Source: Himantopus leucocephalus (Eukaryota; Chordata; Aves; Charadriiformes; Recurvirostridae). From it: a stretch of DNA of 64,000 nt. This document shows positions 47,777 through 60,565 of the stretch, in pieces (within the stretch, counting starts at the first letter, position 1; every line of letters begins with the position of its first letter). The notes under the pieces were generated by a model that worked only from the letters and a program-made list of their open reading frames with translations, made no database searches and had not been told where the DNA came from. The stretch lies in the NCBI GenBank assembly GCA_003993805.1, contig RSEF01000001.1, positions 148,931,545 through 148,995,544 on the forward strand, written 5' to 3'. A program made the position numbers and the translations under genes.

Positions 47777-50700
47777 TAGGGGTCACCACCCAAACAAGAC
47801 GAATAAGTAACTCCTCAGTCACAGCATGGACACATGGAGACATGAAATTGTAACAGAGCTTCCTGTCCAGGCTTCCTGTCTCAGTACATTTGCATTTAAA
47901 AGATAAAGATAAACCTGCAAAATATTAAAAATACAAACCATGTACCAAACATTTAATGTGATGCTTTAAACCACAGCCAAATTGTGGCATAGTAAAACAT
48001 CTGTGAATTATTTCATCCACTGAAGTGAAATGTTCTGAGTATTTGGAAAATATTTGGAAAATATGGTCAACGTATCTTACATGCTCAAAGTCAAACTGAT
48101 AATAAAGTCTGGACAGAAACTCCCCAGGTCAGATTTGGGGATTTACAGTATATTTTGTGGAGCAGCCCTTCTTTGTATGGGCATAGTCCACTTCCCAGTA
48201 TCATTTGCAATTTCCCCCAAAGAATTTCCTGCTGGTGCGAGGACACCAGCAATTTATGTGCCCTATTCCGATTCATTCTAAAGGCTTTTATGGCTTTTGA
48301 TCTTTTATACCATCTCCCTTAAATATTTTATTAGATACCGTGACTCATTTCATTACTTGTATAATCAGGGTTTGAAGAATGGATGTTCTTTCTTTCAGTC
48401 CCTTCTGAACTACTGGAACATCATTGATGGAATTATATTTAAGCAACTATACTAGAGATTGGAATCAGTCCCTTGTTCTTATCTACATATCACTACTTAA
48501 TTTTGCTTTAGTTTCTGCTTCAGGACAACCGCCGAATGATAGCTGAACATAGCGCACTTTGATGCCTCATGCAACCTTTAAAACCTTTTTTCTTCACTTC
48601 TTCGAAAGCTATGTGCATGTCTGTCTGCACAGAGGTGTGGGAAGGGAGGAAGAATTGAAATAATAAACATGTTGGTAATCTTGTTATGAAAGCCTATGAA
48701 GAAACAAGGTACCTGCAATGTTTACTTTAAGGTAGCGAGCAAGCTCCTCACTATAGCCTGGGCGAAGGATGTTTATACACCATATGATGACTTTTTCTCC
48801 TCCACAATAGTTAAAATATAATAGTAATCCTGTGACTATAAAAAGCACCAATTTTGTTATTACTGGGGTCAGGAGAACAGATCAGATTAAGCACTTCTAA
48901 CTACTGGAGACTTGCTCATCAACAATGACACACAAATAATATTCTTTTTAACAAAATTAAAATATTTCATATTTTGAATTTCATTAAGTCTCTTTTATAT
49001 CATCTGGTCTGACCCAAAATTCCACAATGAAATTATGTTTTTAAAAATTCATGTGAATTCTTTACCTCCTCTTTCACCAGATACTTTAATTCCCATGAGT
49101 ATTTCAGTCTCATGCACAGATCACAGGAATAGATTAAATTTTTTTTGATAGAACAGCTCCCCGTTGTCTCAGTCCAGTTTCATCAAAATATACACATTTT
49201 ACAGGAGTATGTCAACTTGTATGAAATGTTTTAAGGAATAAGTAAAAAAGAATTATTTCAATTAATTTTGCCATTTATTAAATAAAAATATTTTTGGTTT
49301 ACATATAGTATGTAGAATAGTATATTTAGTGCTTTAATATAGTCAAGTCGAAGAAAATAGTTGCTCAGTCCATATACATCCCAGAAGAGAATAACTTAGC
49401 CTTATTTTCATCTGTCATCTGAAAATGAAACAGTTTTAATAGGCTGATTGGTTTGGAAGGATTTTTTCTGAGAGGTGTAGAGAGAACAAAGATTTGATAT
49501 TGCTGGGGAAGAGGGTACCATTTTAAGAGAAGCATATTCCACAAAGACATAGTATGCATTTCAACCCTATGGTAAGGACCTGTATCCTATGCCATCTTAA
49601 ATCATCAGTATCACCAATTCTTACTGCTCTTCGTAAGTAAAACTGCAAGTAAACTTCAAAACGTCTTTCAGTCATTATTATAATCTCCTTTTTCCAGATA
49701 AGACCAAGTCATGACAAAACTTTCCAAAGGCTCTCTGGTATGTTATTGTCCAACTCCCCTTCCTGATTAACAGTTCATTTCAGCTAGCTGCTGTGGATTT
49801 GCTGTTCTTGCAACTCTCTTAGCAGCAGTACACCAGAAAGTCATAGCTGCCCTGGGCCACGCATCAGCTAACGCTCTACTGACACAAAAGGCATCCTCTG
49901 CTCCAACTCTACGGAAACAAGTCAAGCCAACAGCACGTATCATCACCAACCAAAGGTACGATATTAGGTCATCATTTTTATCCATATACAATCTTTAATA
50001 TCATTAGAGCCTTCTTATACAGCTTGTCAGCTGAGGGCACAAGTGGCAACAGCCATGGACATTTGTTTGGTTATTCCCATTCTCCTCACCTCTCCCTCTC
50101 TCAAACTTCTCCTGCCTGCAAGACAAAATAGTGTGGCATAGATACTCTCTTACTTCATATAAGCAGACTTTCACCAAAAGCCTTCCTATATTTCCTTTTT
50201 TAAAAAATCTGAGTCTTTCAACAACAACAACAAAATAGGAACAAAACCCCCAAATTACTACAGTTTACCCATGTGCCATTTTGCACCCTGTTTCTGAAAC
50301 AAGAGTTGACAGGCCAACATATGTGACCAATAACTGCTATTCAGAGTTAAGCTCTGCAAATGGTGATTGACGTGGAGCCGGGCATGCCACTAGCCAAGGG
50401 AGTTATCAACCATAGACCAGCCAAAATAAACTCCCAGAAATTTCCTCTGGGTGTTAATCACTCTGAGTATCATTCTTTCCCACACACTAGGCAAAGATTC
50501 TTGACCTTCTGATTTGGAGCAAACCCACCCCTATTAATTAAATAATTTGTCCATTATCACCTGAAGACATGTGTAACCTTTTCACCCTACACAAGAAAGA
50601 GCACAGAGTAAGTAAACAAACGTCTACTGTAAATATTACTAAATCCCCAAGCTTGCTTGATTTGCTACAGCGCATATGCCATCCTAATACCACTTAGTGT

Positions 50701-53240
50701 ATAACTGCATAGCAAAGCACATTAACACGTATTCTTTAAATCTCTAACGGATAAGTCTTTGCACAGCATTTTCAAATGAAACAGTCCAAAGCTGGGAAAA
50801 TTAACTAAGGCTGTCACCTTTCAACTCTAAAAGCTGAACTTATGCCTGGCCTGAAGTACAGCGTTGTACAACATCTGTCCATATCACATAAGCTGCTAAC
50901 GGGTGTCATATCTTTCGCAGTACTTTTTACTGAGAAGACATATCAAAACATCAAACGTCTTCACCATAAAAACTGGCTTTTCCCATAAAACTGCAGTTAT
51001 GATACCAGGCAGGAAAAGTTTAGTTTTGCGGAGTAAGGATTTTCATGCGTTTGCAAAATAAAGCAACATAGGTTTGGTTTTCTGTCTATTAAAAGCCAAA
51101 TTGTCACTTTTGCAGGGCAAGTCTTTCTTCACACTGTAGAAGAGCTACAAGATCATCAGGAGTAAGGGTCTTATAATTGGGATGAAGCTGTTTTTAACAG
51201 TACCTTATCGTAAAAAAAATTCCCAGAATTTTTTACATCGATGCTGCCCCATAAGTCTGGCTTACAAATTTCAGAAATGAAGATGCAAAAAGTTATTGAT
51301 ATATTTGACTTTTAACTGATTACTTATATCTCCAACCTTCACACGCAAGGTTTCAGCACTTGGTAGAACACATTTATTTACACACTACGTAATGACGTCA
51401 AGATTGAAAAAGCCAAAAATCTTGGAGTTTGATCAGAAAAATAAGCCTTATATTTTAGCTACTTTTAAAAACCCAGCAACCCAGAATATTTCAGTGGTTT
51501 TTTTAAAACCCATTAGAAAGAAAAGCTTGCTAGCTGTCCAGTGAATTTATAAAATAAAACTCCACTGATCACCCCATTACACCTTTGCACTGCAAAGGAA
51601 AGGAGCCTGTAAAGGACAGGTACCATCAAGAACTGTCCTCGCAAGACAAGACAGGTCAGACAGTTTAATGGAGAAAGAACGTGAAGCTACAATGGCTGTT
51701 GTGAGTGTTCACCTCCTTTGTACGCCTTTGGAGGTCTTCTTTACCCTCCTTACCTTTCTGTCTGCTGCCTTCCTTCTCTCGCCTCCAAGCTCTGGAAGTT
51801 TATGAACTATTCCTCTTTCTTGCACCTGTGCTTACCAGGGCAACTTCTGATTCTGTAGAACCAAAAGTCCTATTTTCATTCTCAAGGCTTTTAAACAAGC
51901 TTCATTCACAATTTCTGTATAAAGACTCCTTCCTCAGCTTTCCTCATGCAATTTTAAGAAGTCAGTCTGGTAATCTTTTCCTTCTCTGCAGGCTCCTCCT
52001 GGTCTCCTGTCCCACATAGTTGTTTTCCCTCTGGGCCTCTCTCTGTCCCTCTCTCCTGTACTTTATTTTCTGAGTAACCTAGTCTAGTCTCAGGAATGTG
52101 CCCTGGTATTTTAAAATGTACTGCTGTCAAGAAAAATAGAGAGCTGCTTTCCCTGTTGTTATATGGGAACAGAACACAAACAGCCAGAGCAGCCCCTTTC
52201 TTTCTCTTCCCCTTCCTTTACCTCTTCTCAAGTACCTCAAAAAGGCAAATCCATTTAGTCCTCCCCTGGTGTAGCACCAACCAATGGCACCAACATCGGC
52301 CAAAAGATGTTTGGAAAGACTCAAAACTATTGTCAAGCTCAGGATTTTCAAGGAAAATTTCCAATTCCAGTTCAATGACAGAAGGAAGGGAAGAGAAGAT
52401 TAAAAAAAGTGCTACCAGTTCTCTTCTTTGTCATGCTCAAATTTCCAGGTGCACGCTGACCTGGGCAGGAGTTCCAGGTTGGCAAAGCCCACCTCCCTGA
52501 TAAGGTTAAAAGCACATTCAAAAAGGAGAGGGACTGGGATGGCATTTCCTCTCTTTCTTCAAGGCCCCTCTCTTCCCTCTGGGTTTACACTACAGTTCTG
52601 TGAGCTCTAGTGTTGGCCAGATGGCCTTGGGAAGGAGCAGGAGGTCAAAGACAGAAGCCAAAAAACTGGGGACAGGGAAGTGAGGAGGCAGTAACAGAAA
52701 TCCGAGAGCTGGGACAGGGTTGGGGCAGCAAGGCTTGATCCAGAAAGGTAAAAAAAACCACTGCACTGGGGAGAATATACTGCAATTAGTCTGAAAACTC
52801 AAGGGAACCTCAGGGAAAAAATGAGCACCGTTGGTGATTAGCCTCCCTTGGGGCATACCTACCTCATCAGCTCAAGACAAACGGGGAAATAAAGTGCATT
52901 TCTCCACAAACCTCTTTTCTCTGGTAACAGTTTCCAGATTTTCTAGACCACAATGACACAATCTGCCTTCTGAAAGCTCTCTACAATATTTAAGATATAA
53001 ATTCATAGAAACAGACAATAGAAAAAATCATGGAAATAGAGAAATTAGACAAGATCCATGATCTAATACCCCAGGATTTCTCATTCAGAAAGACAGATGA
53101 TGCTTGAGAAACAACTAAAGTCTTTTGTGGGCAATCACGCCATAAGACCAAGCTAAAGGTTTGGTTTTGGTTTTTTTTTTTCTTCCTATGTTATGTTGGC
53201 CACGAAACCTCTCTTGGAGGCTGTAAAGTAACTTTCTCAA
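47777..53240. other. Non-coding stretch, nothing recognised
   Basis: Long AT-rich interval. A small tandem TATTTGGAAAA duplication lies near 48039-48060 and a (CAA)n run at 50219-50235. Pyrimidine-rich sequence at 51700-52080 and 52190-52230 yields open frames of 104-134 codons with no recognisable domain. Around 52998-53030 the words TTCATAGAAACAGAC and AATCATGGAAATAG are faintly CR1-like but too diverged to call. Confidence 0.5.
50219..50235. repeat. (CAA)n microsatellite
   Basis: About five CAA units in a row. Confidence 0.8.
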
Positions 53241-53244
53241 CACA

Positions 53245-53731
53245 GCCACATTATGAGCTTTAACAAAGGTAAATGTAATGTCCTGCACCTGGAAAGAAGT
53301 AATCTCAAGCAACAGCACAAGCTGGGGACTGATGGGCTGAGGAGCAGCTCTGCCAAAAGGGACCTGGGGATGGTGGCAGGCAGCAAGCTAAATGGGAGCC
53401 AGCGGTGTGCCCTGGCAGGGAAGGTGGGCCAGCAGTCTCCTGGGCTGCACCAGCAAGAGTACAGTGAGTAAATCCAGGAATATGGCTATTTCAGTCTACG
53501 TGGCACTTATTAGGCCACACCTGGAATACTGTGACCAGTTGTGGTCCCCGCAGTTGGAGAAGTTGGGAAGGATCCAGTGGAGGTCACCAGGATTATTAGG
53601 GGATTGGAGGATTTGACATATGAAGAAAGGTTGGAGGAACCAGGATTGCTCAGCCTGGAGAAGAGAAGGCTCAAGGGGGATCTAATCAAAGTTCTTGAAG
53701 GGCCAAAGCTCAATCAGAGCTCAGCTTGGCC
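53245..53731 (+). mobile_element. CR1 LINE fragment, forward, frame-disrupted
   Basis: CR1 ORF2 3' sequence on the plus strand. It reads through words typical of the family: AACAAAGGTAAATGTAATGTCC then CTGCACCTGG; AGGGACCTGGGGATGGTGG; AGGCCACACCTGGAATACTG; CAGCCTGGAGAAGAGAAGGC. The protein pieces ([50 protein letters not shown]) fall in three different frames. The copy is therefore an old pseudogene with indels and is more decayed than the 46-kb copy. The right end runs into a 10-N gap, so the 3' untranslated region and terminus are not seen. Confidence 0.88.
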
Positions 53732-53741
53732 NNNNNNNNNN
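53732..53741. other. Assembly gap (10 N)
   Basis: Ten unknown bases at the right end of the CR1 fragment. The length differs from the 100-N and single-N gaps elsewhere, which suggests an estimated small gap. The sequence after it (CCGATATAAAAAGGCCTGG) does not continue the CR1 in an obvious way, so the gap may hide the element's end or a larger loss. Confidence 0.95.
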
Positions 53742-56395
53742 CCGATATAAAAAGGCCTGGAGAATAAGGTTCAATAGAAATGGTACATTTTTCACTCCAT
53801 CAATTTTGATTCTAGTTTGGGACTACAGTTTTTAGGTGTGTTTTCCTCAAAGACAGAACAGTCTACTGATAATGTGCTCAGCTGGTATAAATTGGTATAG
53901 CAACTTTGCCTTCAGAATAGATGTGCAGCGTCAAAAATCTATTAATACCTGTCAAGGAGGGTTGGTTTTGTTTTTGTTTTTGTTTTTTTTTTAATTTGTA
54001 TCAGAATCACAAAAAGTTATTGTAAAGTGCTATTTGATTAATAAAACTCAGGTCCCTGTAGGTATGCAGCTTTCTTTTGAAGCAGGTGAGGTTTCCAGCA
54101 GTTTTGCCTTCTAGGCAGGTTCCACAACATCTTACTAATACTTCCTAGATAAATAATATAATTCATATACCAATATGACTAAATTCTTACTGTTCCACGG
54201 TAGAGAGATTGTGTATAATGCAGGTTTTAAACTTCCAGCAGCTGCATCACTTAAACCTGCACATTTGGACTTAATTCCTCCGTGTTTCATTTTAACCATC
54301 AGTAATGCCTTAGCCCAAAGGGATTGAAGCCTGTATCCAAAGAAGATGCCCTAACCAAAGAGTCTGATGGGATAAGGAAGAAGAGCATGAAAAGCACATG
54401 TTTGTCTGACGGTTGTGGGTTTTCTCAAGTAGTGGTGTTGTATACACTGTGGATTGCTGAGAACATCGTTTCCTGCACGGTCGGCTTTCCCCACGCCTCA
54501 CCCAGTTTCTCACCATTGTCCTGAGAAGGGTTTGGGTCAGGCTCCTGCCCAGAGGGCGGCAACACTCCCGCTCTGGTTTCCCCTGTGCACAGCCCACAGG
54601 GAGCTGCAGCCCTTCTCTCGAAGAACAGGCTTTGACTTCAGCTCTACCCTTTTCATGCTGTTTCTTCTGCCATAAATGCATTCAGTGGGAACTTCCCGAA
54701 GAGGGAAATGCTCAAGTTTGTTTGCTGCATCAGAGAAAGTGGCACCTAAGAGGGAAGCTGCCTCCGGGCACGTTTGTGGTGCCTGTGGTGGGCAGCCCGA
54801 TCCTGGCTCCGTGGGCTGAGGTGAGCATGTGGGAGCCGGCTGCCACCTGGAAGGTCATGGCTACAGCTGGGCGTTGCACTTGAATGAATATGGCTTTTCT
54901 TCCATCAGATGCAGGCTGACAAGCACAAAGGAGTGCTGATTTAAGTCAAAGTGAAATAAAGAGAGCAACGTAGGCCATAAGGAGAAGCAGCGTGAGAAAC
55001 GGAGATAGTCTAAGGCTCCTGAAGGAATATAATAATCCATTGCTGATGGAGACCTCCTTGTGTGTGTAGTGCTGAGGACAGGTGAAAAGGAGAGTGATGG
55101 GAAATACCTGTAGCCTCAGCCCTTCTCTTTTCATATTGCTTTATGCGCCAAAATCTGTAGCTCCTGGTTCTCTGGTTGAAATTGTTTACCTTCCATTTGT
55201 GCTGCAGCTGGCAGTGCTTTGGAGGTTACTGCGTGGGGACAGAGCATTTCAACAACAAATTAATCTAAAGAAATATTTCAAGATGGACATCTATGGTGAC
55301 AGAAAGGGCTAAGTAAAACCAGCACCCTCTTCTTCAGTAGAGCAGCTCCAAGTGTGCATTCAGAAGCAAAATTGCTTTGTATAGTGACCCAAAGAAGCGA
55401 CTTCAACCACAAACACAGTGCGACTGTCAATGAACGAAGCACAGTCTTGTCTTCATTGTGCTCTGTCAACAGAATTTAGCAGTGTTTTCTGATTGCAGAG
55501 TCTCTATTACTTGCAGTATTGCGCAGGCAAGAGAGACTGTAGCTTGATGTTCAGCTCACGGGCTGAGTGCGGGAGGCTGGCACTTGGGAAATGTGTTGCT
55601 CCTGCTGAGAGAAGTGAACCAACAAGTCCTCAAGAGAGGTCAAACTTGGTGCTTTGTGGTGACATTGGTAGTATTTTTCAAGACAGAATGGATTACGCTT
55701 TTAGAAAACACATTCTATTTTTTTTCTTTAAATGCAATTAGATCCAATTACTAATGCCTATTAAGGGAAAATGGCCATGAATATAACTACTGTGAAGAAG
55801 TATTTTAGAAATCTCACAGTATCAACTTTTTAATCCATTTCTGTTTTCATAAATGAGCTATGGGTATGATATTCATCTCTCACATAACTCCCCTCCTTAT
55901 TCTGTGTGAAAATAACCCTTAATTGTAGAACACGACAAATTTTCTTCCATAAATGGACGAGAAACACAATTCTCATAAGCAAAGGAAGTTGCCAGTAGAT
56001 GGGGAGGGGAGTTCTCTTTACCCAGTAACCTCGTCAGCAACAGAAGATCTCTTTTGTCAAAAACCCACTGAGTTAGTTTAAATTCTGTGTAGGAATTTAT
56101 GAATTATGTTTTTGATTAACAAAACCTTGCATGTAAGTAACATAAAAGGAACATCCATTCTTATAGATAATCCTACAAGCCCATGTATAAGGAAAGAAAG
56201 TGTTGAAGAGTCGTATTTTTGTTATAGGTTCACTTCAAGCTTATTGACAGGGTACTTTCCATGATCTGAAGCCCAATACTACAACAGTGTCATAAAAATG
56301 ATGTAGAAAGCTCCGGTGCTGTTGTACTTTTTACTGCTTATTGTATTAATTATGAAAAACATATTGGATTAGGGCTTCATGGTATAGTGACTATT
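53742..56395. other. Non-coding stretch, nothing recognised
   Basis: Contains a (TTTTTG)n simple repeat at 53965-53992. A moderately GC-rich portion at 54470-54890 gives frames of 60-120 codons on both strands with no domain I recognise. No convincing exon. Confidence 0.5.
53965..53992. repeat. (TTTTTG)n simple repeat
   Basis: Three to four GTTTTT units followed by a T-run. Confidence 0.8.
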
Positions 56396-56399
56396 AAGT

Positions 56400-56585
56400 G
56401 GCACAATGTGAAACTGGTGGCGAAGGGTTCCTGAATGTTAACTCCAGGTGTGCCACTAACTCTATATCATCTTGAACAAATTCCCCATACCTAGTTCGTG
56501 ATGCTTTTGTTTATGCTGAGCAATGCCTGTACCCTGTTGATTTCCATAACTTTAAAATGAGTAAAGCAGTACTGGAAGTAAATAA
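56400..56585 (+). mobile_element. MIR-like ancient SINE remnant
   Basis: The plus strand shows an ordered set of MIR-like words: TAACTCCAGGTGTGCCACTA (like 'atcccggctctgccactta'), then CTCTATATCATCTTGAACAA (like 'ctgtgtgaccttgggcaagt'), then ATTCCCCATACCTAG and TAACTTTAAAATGAG (like 'ctgtaaaatgggg'). Strongly eroded and without visible target-site duplication. Identified by memory of the consensus only. Confidence 0.4.
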
Positions 56586-56589
56586 CAGC

Positions 56590-59500
56590 AACAGGATTCA
56601 GCCTGCACCTTCTTTCTTTGAGTCATATGTAGTGTTTGTAGGTGGTCTTGTGCAAAGCGACAGACCAATCTGTCATTAAAAAAAATACAAAGTGCTCTTT
56701 CTTTCCCTTTTTTAACTTTTAGAGCTGAAATTTATATATCCTCAAATGGCTTTTTATTACCTAGTTTTTAGAACCGTGGTCTCACTTAGAGGGAAATTTA
56801 GGCCTTGAAATGGTGTCAGTGATGACACTGCAGGCGAATTTCAACCTTAGCCCAAAATTTCAAAAATAATAATCTCAGAAGTTAAACGCCTCAATTCCTG
56901 TCCAGAATTGCTGTATCAGCGCAAATACTCTTGTATTCCATAGGCTGTGGTTCACTGACAGAGTCCTAAAAAGGTGACCTAATTTTTCAAATAGAAAAGT
57001 CTTTGGCATTAACTGAACCTGGAAGTGCTCACCACTTTGGAAAAATGGGTCGCGTAGCAATTTTGTATGCACTGAAGAGTTTGATTCTAGACTCCTGGTC
57101 TTTTAAATATTCATTAGGCTAGTCTTAATAGATAGGTGCCCAGAGTGATGTATGCATAGCAGTGAAAAATGCAGCGAACATCTAAATTAGAAGCATTGAA
57201 TGAACCAAGTTCATTTCTGAAGAAACTGATCTACACAGCTGCCTGGGTGGGTGTTCTGCAGAAAAACCAGAATGAGTTAAAGAAAAAAATGCAGCTTCCT
57301 ACAGTTTGACGGTTGTTGACTTTGTCTTGCTGGTACTCTTGAGTGGAATCTGTTGGAGGAGCAGTACATTGTTGATCTATAGAATGAAGACATAAAGTGA
57401 TAATTATATACACCAAAGGTTGGATAAAAGCCCAACAGCGTTTATCACTTTGTGGTTTAAACAGTTACAAACTGCGAATTAAAATAATAGTCCACATTTA
57501 ATAGCACTTTGGGCTGATACAATGCAATTTTGAATAAATATTTGCTAAATAATTTTAAAATGTACGGTAGGTATTATGCACAGGTAATAATGCTTTGCCT
57601 GTTTCCCAAGAATGCTTTGGATATTAATGATATTCTCAAAACACACTGCAGATAAGTACTATGGGTTCATTTCATAAGTACATTGGGTTCATTTAAGATG
57701 TAAAACTGCTAGAGTTGCATAAGTCTTTTAGCATGTTATGAATATTTTAGCAGTGTTCATACCTGATGTAACCTGAATCAACAATCATTTCAAAACATAT
57801 TTATTTTTACAGAATATAGATAGTAATTAATCATGTCTTTTGCTGGGAAGGAGGAGAACTGGAACTGACCTCAGAGCTCTTGGCAGATCCCCTAAGGTTT
57901 AGCTTTTCACTGAGATTCCTCGCAGTCTCATTTTCATATGCAACTCTTTTTTTCTTGCCATGGGGTAAACTGTAAATGTAACGGGTTGTAGCTCCACTGC
58001 CTTCAGTGGAACTGCAACCCATTTCCCCAAGGTAAGCGTCTCTCTTCTGTTGCTCTGTGATCTCTTTCTTTGCTCAGCAGTGCACAGAGTGGACTCTTGT
58101 CTGTATTTTCTGTTTTGTCTATCTCCAGAACTGCTTCCTGCTTCTTAGGTTCCTCTAGGCCTGACCGTCACTTGTATCCAAAATTCAAGTTTTGCAGAGC
58201 CAAATGCACAAATGTTGTCTCAGCCTGTCATTTACTGAGGAACTACTTTACTGTAGGAGTTGAAAAAATCACCCATTAAGAACAAGGTTCATGAGAAGGC
58301 ATTGATAGTTTGGCACTAGAAGTCGTTAACCTGTTTTCCATGTGGATATGGGTGCCATTTGTTCCGGTGTTCAATGTTGAATAGCATTCGTTTTTCCTCT
58401 GTTTCTGTTATATTTGACTATGCGGCACTAAAACACTCCAGAAGTTGCTGTTGTGTGGGTATAATAGCAAAACACTGTATTTTACATCCAATTTCAACTT
58501 TTGTTCTCATTTTTACGTCCCAGTAGACTTCAGTGGAATGTCAGAATATCAATAAATAGGTCTTTGGAGAATAAGGCTCTAAGATTTCAAAGAAACCTAA
58601 GCCATCTATCAAAAGGCTGCTGTGAAGTAGTAATTTGAATTTATAACTTGAAAAATAATTTGAAAATTATTTTATATATGTGAAGCTCGAATACAATGGT
58701 AGTAGGGAACCCTATAAAAACAAGCGATACTGTCAGGTGTACGTAAGCAGGCTACTGACTCTTCATATTGCCGAGAGGTGAAAGAAGAATTTCTGTAATA
58801 AACTCAATCTTACCAACTGGAAATGTCAGAAGGTGTGAAAAGACTGGGCATATTAATCAATCAAACTATGACTTTGAGTTACAGACCTGTCATGTGGCTA
58901 CGAAAAAGGAAAATCTAATCATAGACTGTATCAGGCAGTGAATTACCACCATTATATTGCTGTACTCTCATCCGGAATACCTTATCCATTCTAGTCAGCT
59001 TTATTTCAGAGAGATGAATTCTCAGCGGAGCAGGTGTGGAAAAAGGGGAATTAACATAACCAGCAAATTACAATTTACCTCAAGAGGCAGGAACTGAGTA
59101 TCATAGTTAAGTGAGTGCTGGGAGAAAATATGCTCTAAATAAATGCAAAGTGCAAGTATGCAAGTGGAGTCGATCAAACCATAGTTACATAAGGTAAAAA
59201 GAAATGTTAATTTTAAACTTAAAGGATATTAACTGGGTATGAAAAAGTCAGAATTTGTCCAGCTGTCTGTTGACTAATGTTCTGGGCATGGCTTTCAATA
59301 GGAGTTGAGTGACAACTATGAGGAAGCAGCTTGTGTTCTCTCATGACCCCTAATCGACAAAGATCCACTTCACACCTCTGTGGTATGTTCTGTGCTGTAA
59401 AAGACCACTTAAGGCACTGTCTTACATAAATAGAAAAACATGTTCAGGCAGATTATTTGGTGACCTTCTTTCAGTAAAAATGAAACACAGATATGATGTG

Positions 59501-60400
59501 TTCTTTTTTGAGTTTTTGCCATATTACAAAACCAGTAAGGCAAAGGTACGTGTTCATTAACCTTTAGCCAGAGTGGTGCCTGTGTTAACATTAGCATTAG
59601 TCCTTATGTTAGACCCTTTATATTGCTTTGGAACTCAGAAAATTCAAAAGGTACAAGTTAAAGCAGGCCTATGTCTTAATCCCTTGTATTTGTTGAGATC
59701 CAATAAATAAAACGCATTTTTGTTGACTTTTCAGTATAAAAGATGCTGCTGAAGGAAATAATGATAGCCAACCTTTTAACATAATTGGTTCAAGAATGAA
59801 CCTGCCTACGCTGTTGCTTAAAATCTTTGGTCCTTAATACCTTAGTGAAAACTTGGATGATATATAGGGTGTCAGAACAATAATTTCTCTGAGACTCTTA
59901 ATCCATCTGAACCAATCTGGACACGCTGTACCAAACTGCGAGCTCCCAGTATGAGTTCAGATCAGATGGGTCACGTGAAGGTGGTCAGCTATCACCCAAC
60001 TGGTATGACTGGTATGCAGAATTTACTCTGGAGGTTAGTAATCCCTCTCCAAATACTACCTTCAGCTCCACACCTGAATCATAGTCTTGTGACCATGGAT
60101 GAGGGCTAACCAGTACCTTCTTGGTTTATGGTACCTTGCTATCAAAAGCATCCAGCAACAAACTTCCATTGTTAAGTCTTCAAAATTAGCTTTGCATTCT
60201 GCCAGATGGGCTGTGTGACCAGACGTGTGTAGATGTGCCCAGCAGCATGCAGTGGGATACATTTTGGTTCCCCAGTACAACCTCGGCATTTGGGTGATCA
60301 AAGCAGCGCTCCATTGGGCTGAAGGATGGTGACAGTCCCTAGCCTTGGTGAGATGTAGTCCACACCCTTCCTGACTCTAAGTGCCACAGCCATCTCACTC
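56590..60400. other. Non-coding stretch with one small palindrome
   Basis: AT-rich, without a recognised gene. A palindrome lies at 57983-58020, and a CCCCAAG|GTAAGC donor-like word has GT at 58032-58033 without a convincing upstream coding exon. A short minus-strand frame (57831-58022) beginning MGCSSTEGSG overlaps the palindrome and is discussed under findings. Confidence 0.5.
57983..58020. repeat. 38-bp imperfect palindrome
   Basis: GGGTTGTAGCTCCACTG (57983-57999) and CAGTGGAACTGCAACCC (58004-58020) are complementary at 15 of 17 positions around the spacer CCTT. The TCCACTG/CAGTGGA words resemble cores of ancient amniote interspersed repeats. Confidence 0.85.
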
Positions 60401-60491
60401 CGTATTCCTACAGCTTGTGCAGCACTTTGTTCAGCATTCTTTCTCTTCACTTAACTTCCTTTTTTTTTGTTGTTCTTTTTTCCTCCTACAG

Positions 60492-60563
60492 ATGGACAAA
60501 AGAGGAAGAAATCATTAAGAAAGAAACTGGATTCATTAGGGAAGGAGAAGAACAGAGACAAAG
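60492..60563 (+). CDS. Internal coding exon (72 bp), basic linker; gene not identified
   Basis: A long pyrimidine tract (about 60458-60488) ends in CTCCTACAG, followed by 72 bases and a donor AAAG|GTAAAA with GT at 60564-60565. This gives a symmetric exon. In the frame starting at the third base it reads [16 protein letters not shown] then KEKNRDK. The first two bases complete a codon begun in the previous exon (G+AT would give Asp), and one base is left over, so both boundaries are phase 1. The peptide is a highly charged segment rich in Lys and Arg, with a KRKKS-type basic cluster that could be a kinase or nuclear-import site. A second frame ([12 protein letters not shown]...) is also open but looks less protein-like. 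One untested impression is the basic linker ahead of the C1 zinc finger in AKAP13/Lbc-type Rho exchange factors; I cannot confirm it, and no neighbouring exon lies in the window. Confidence 0.6.
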
Positions 60564-60565
60564 GT

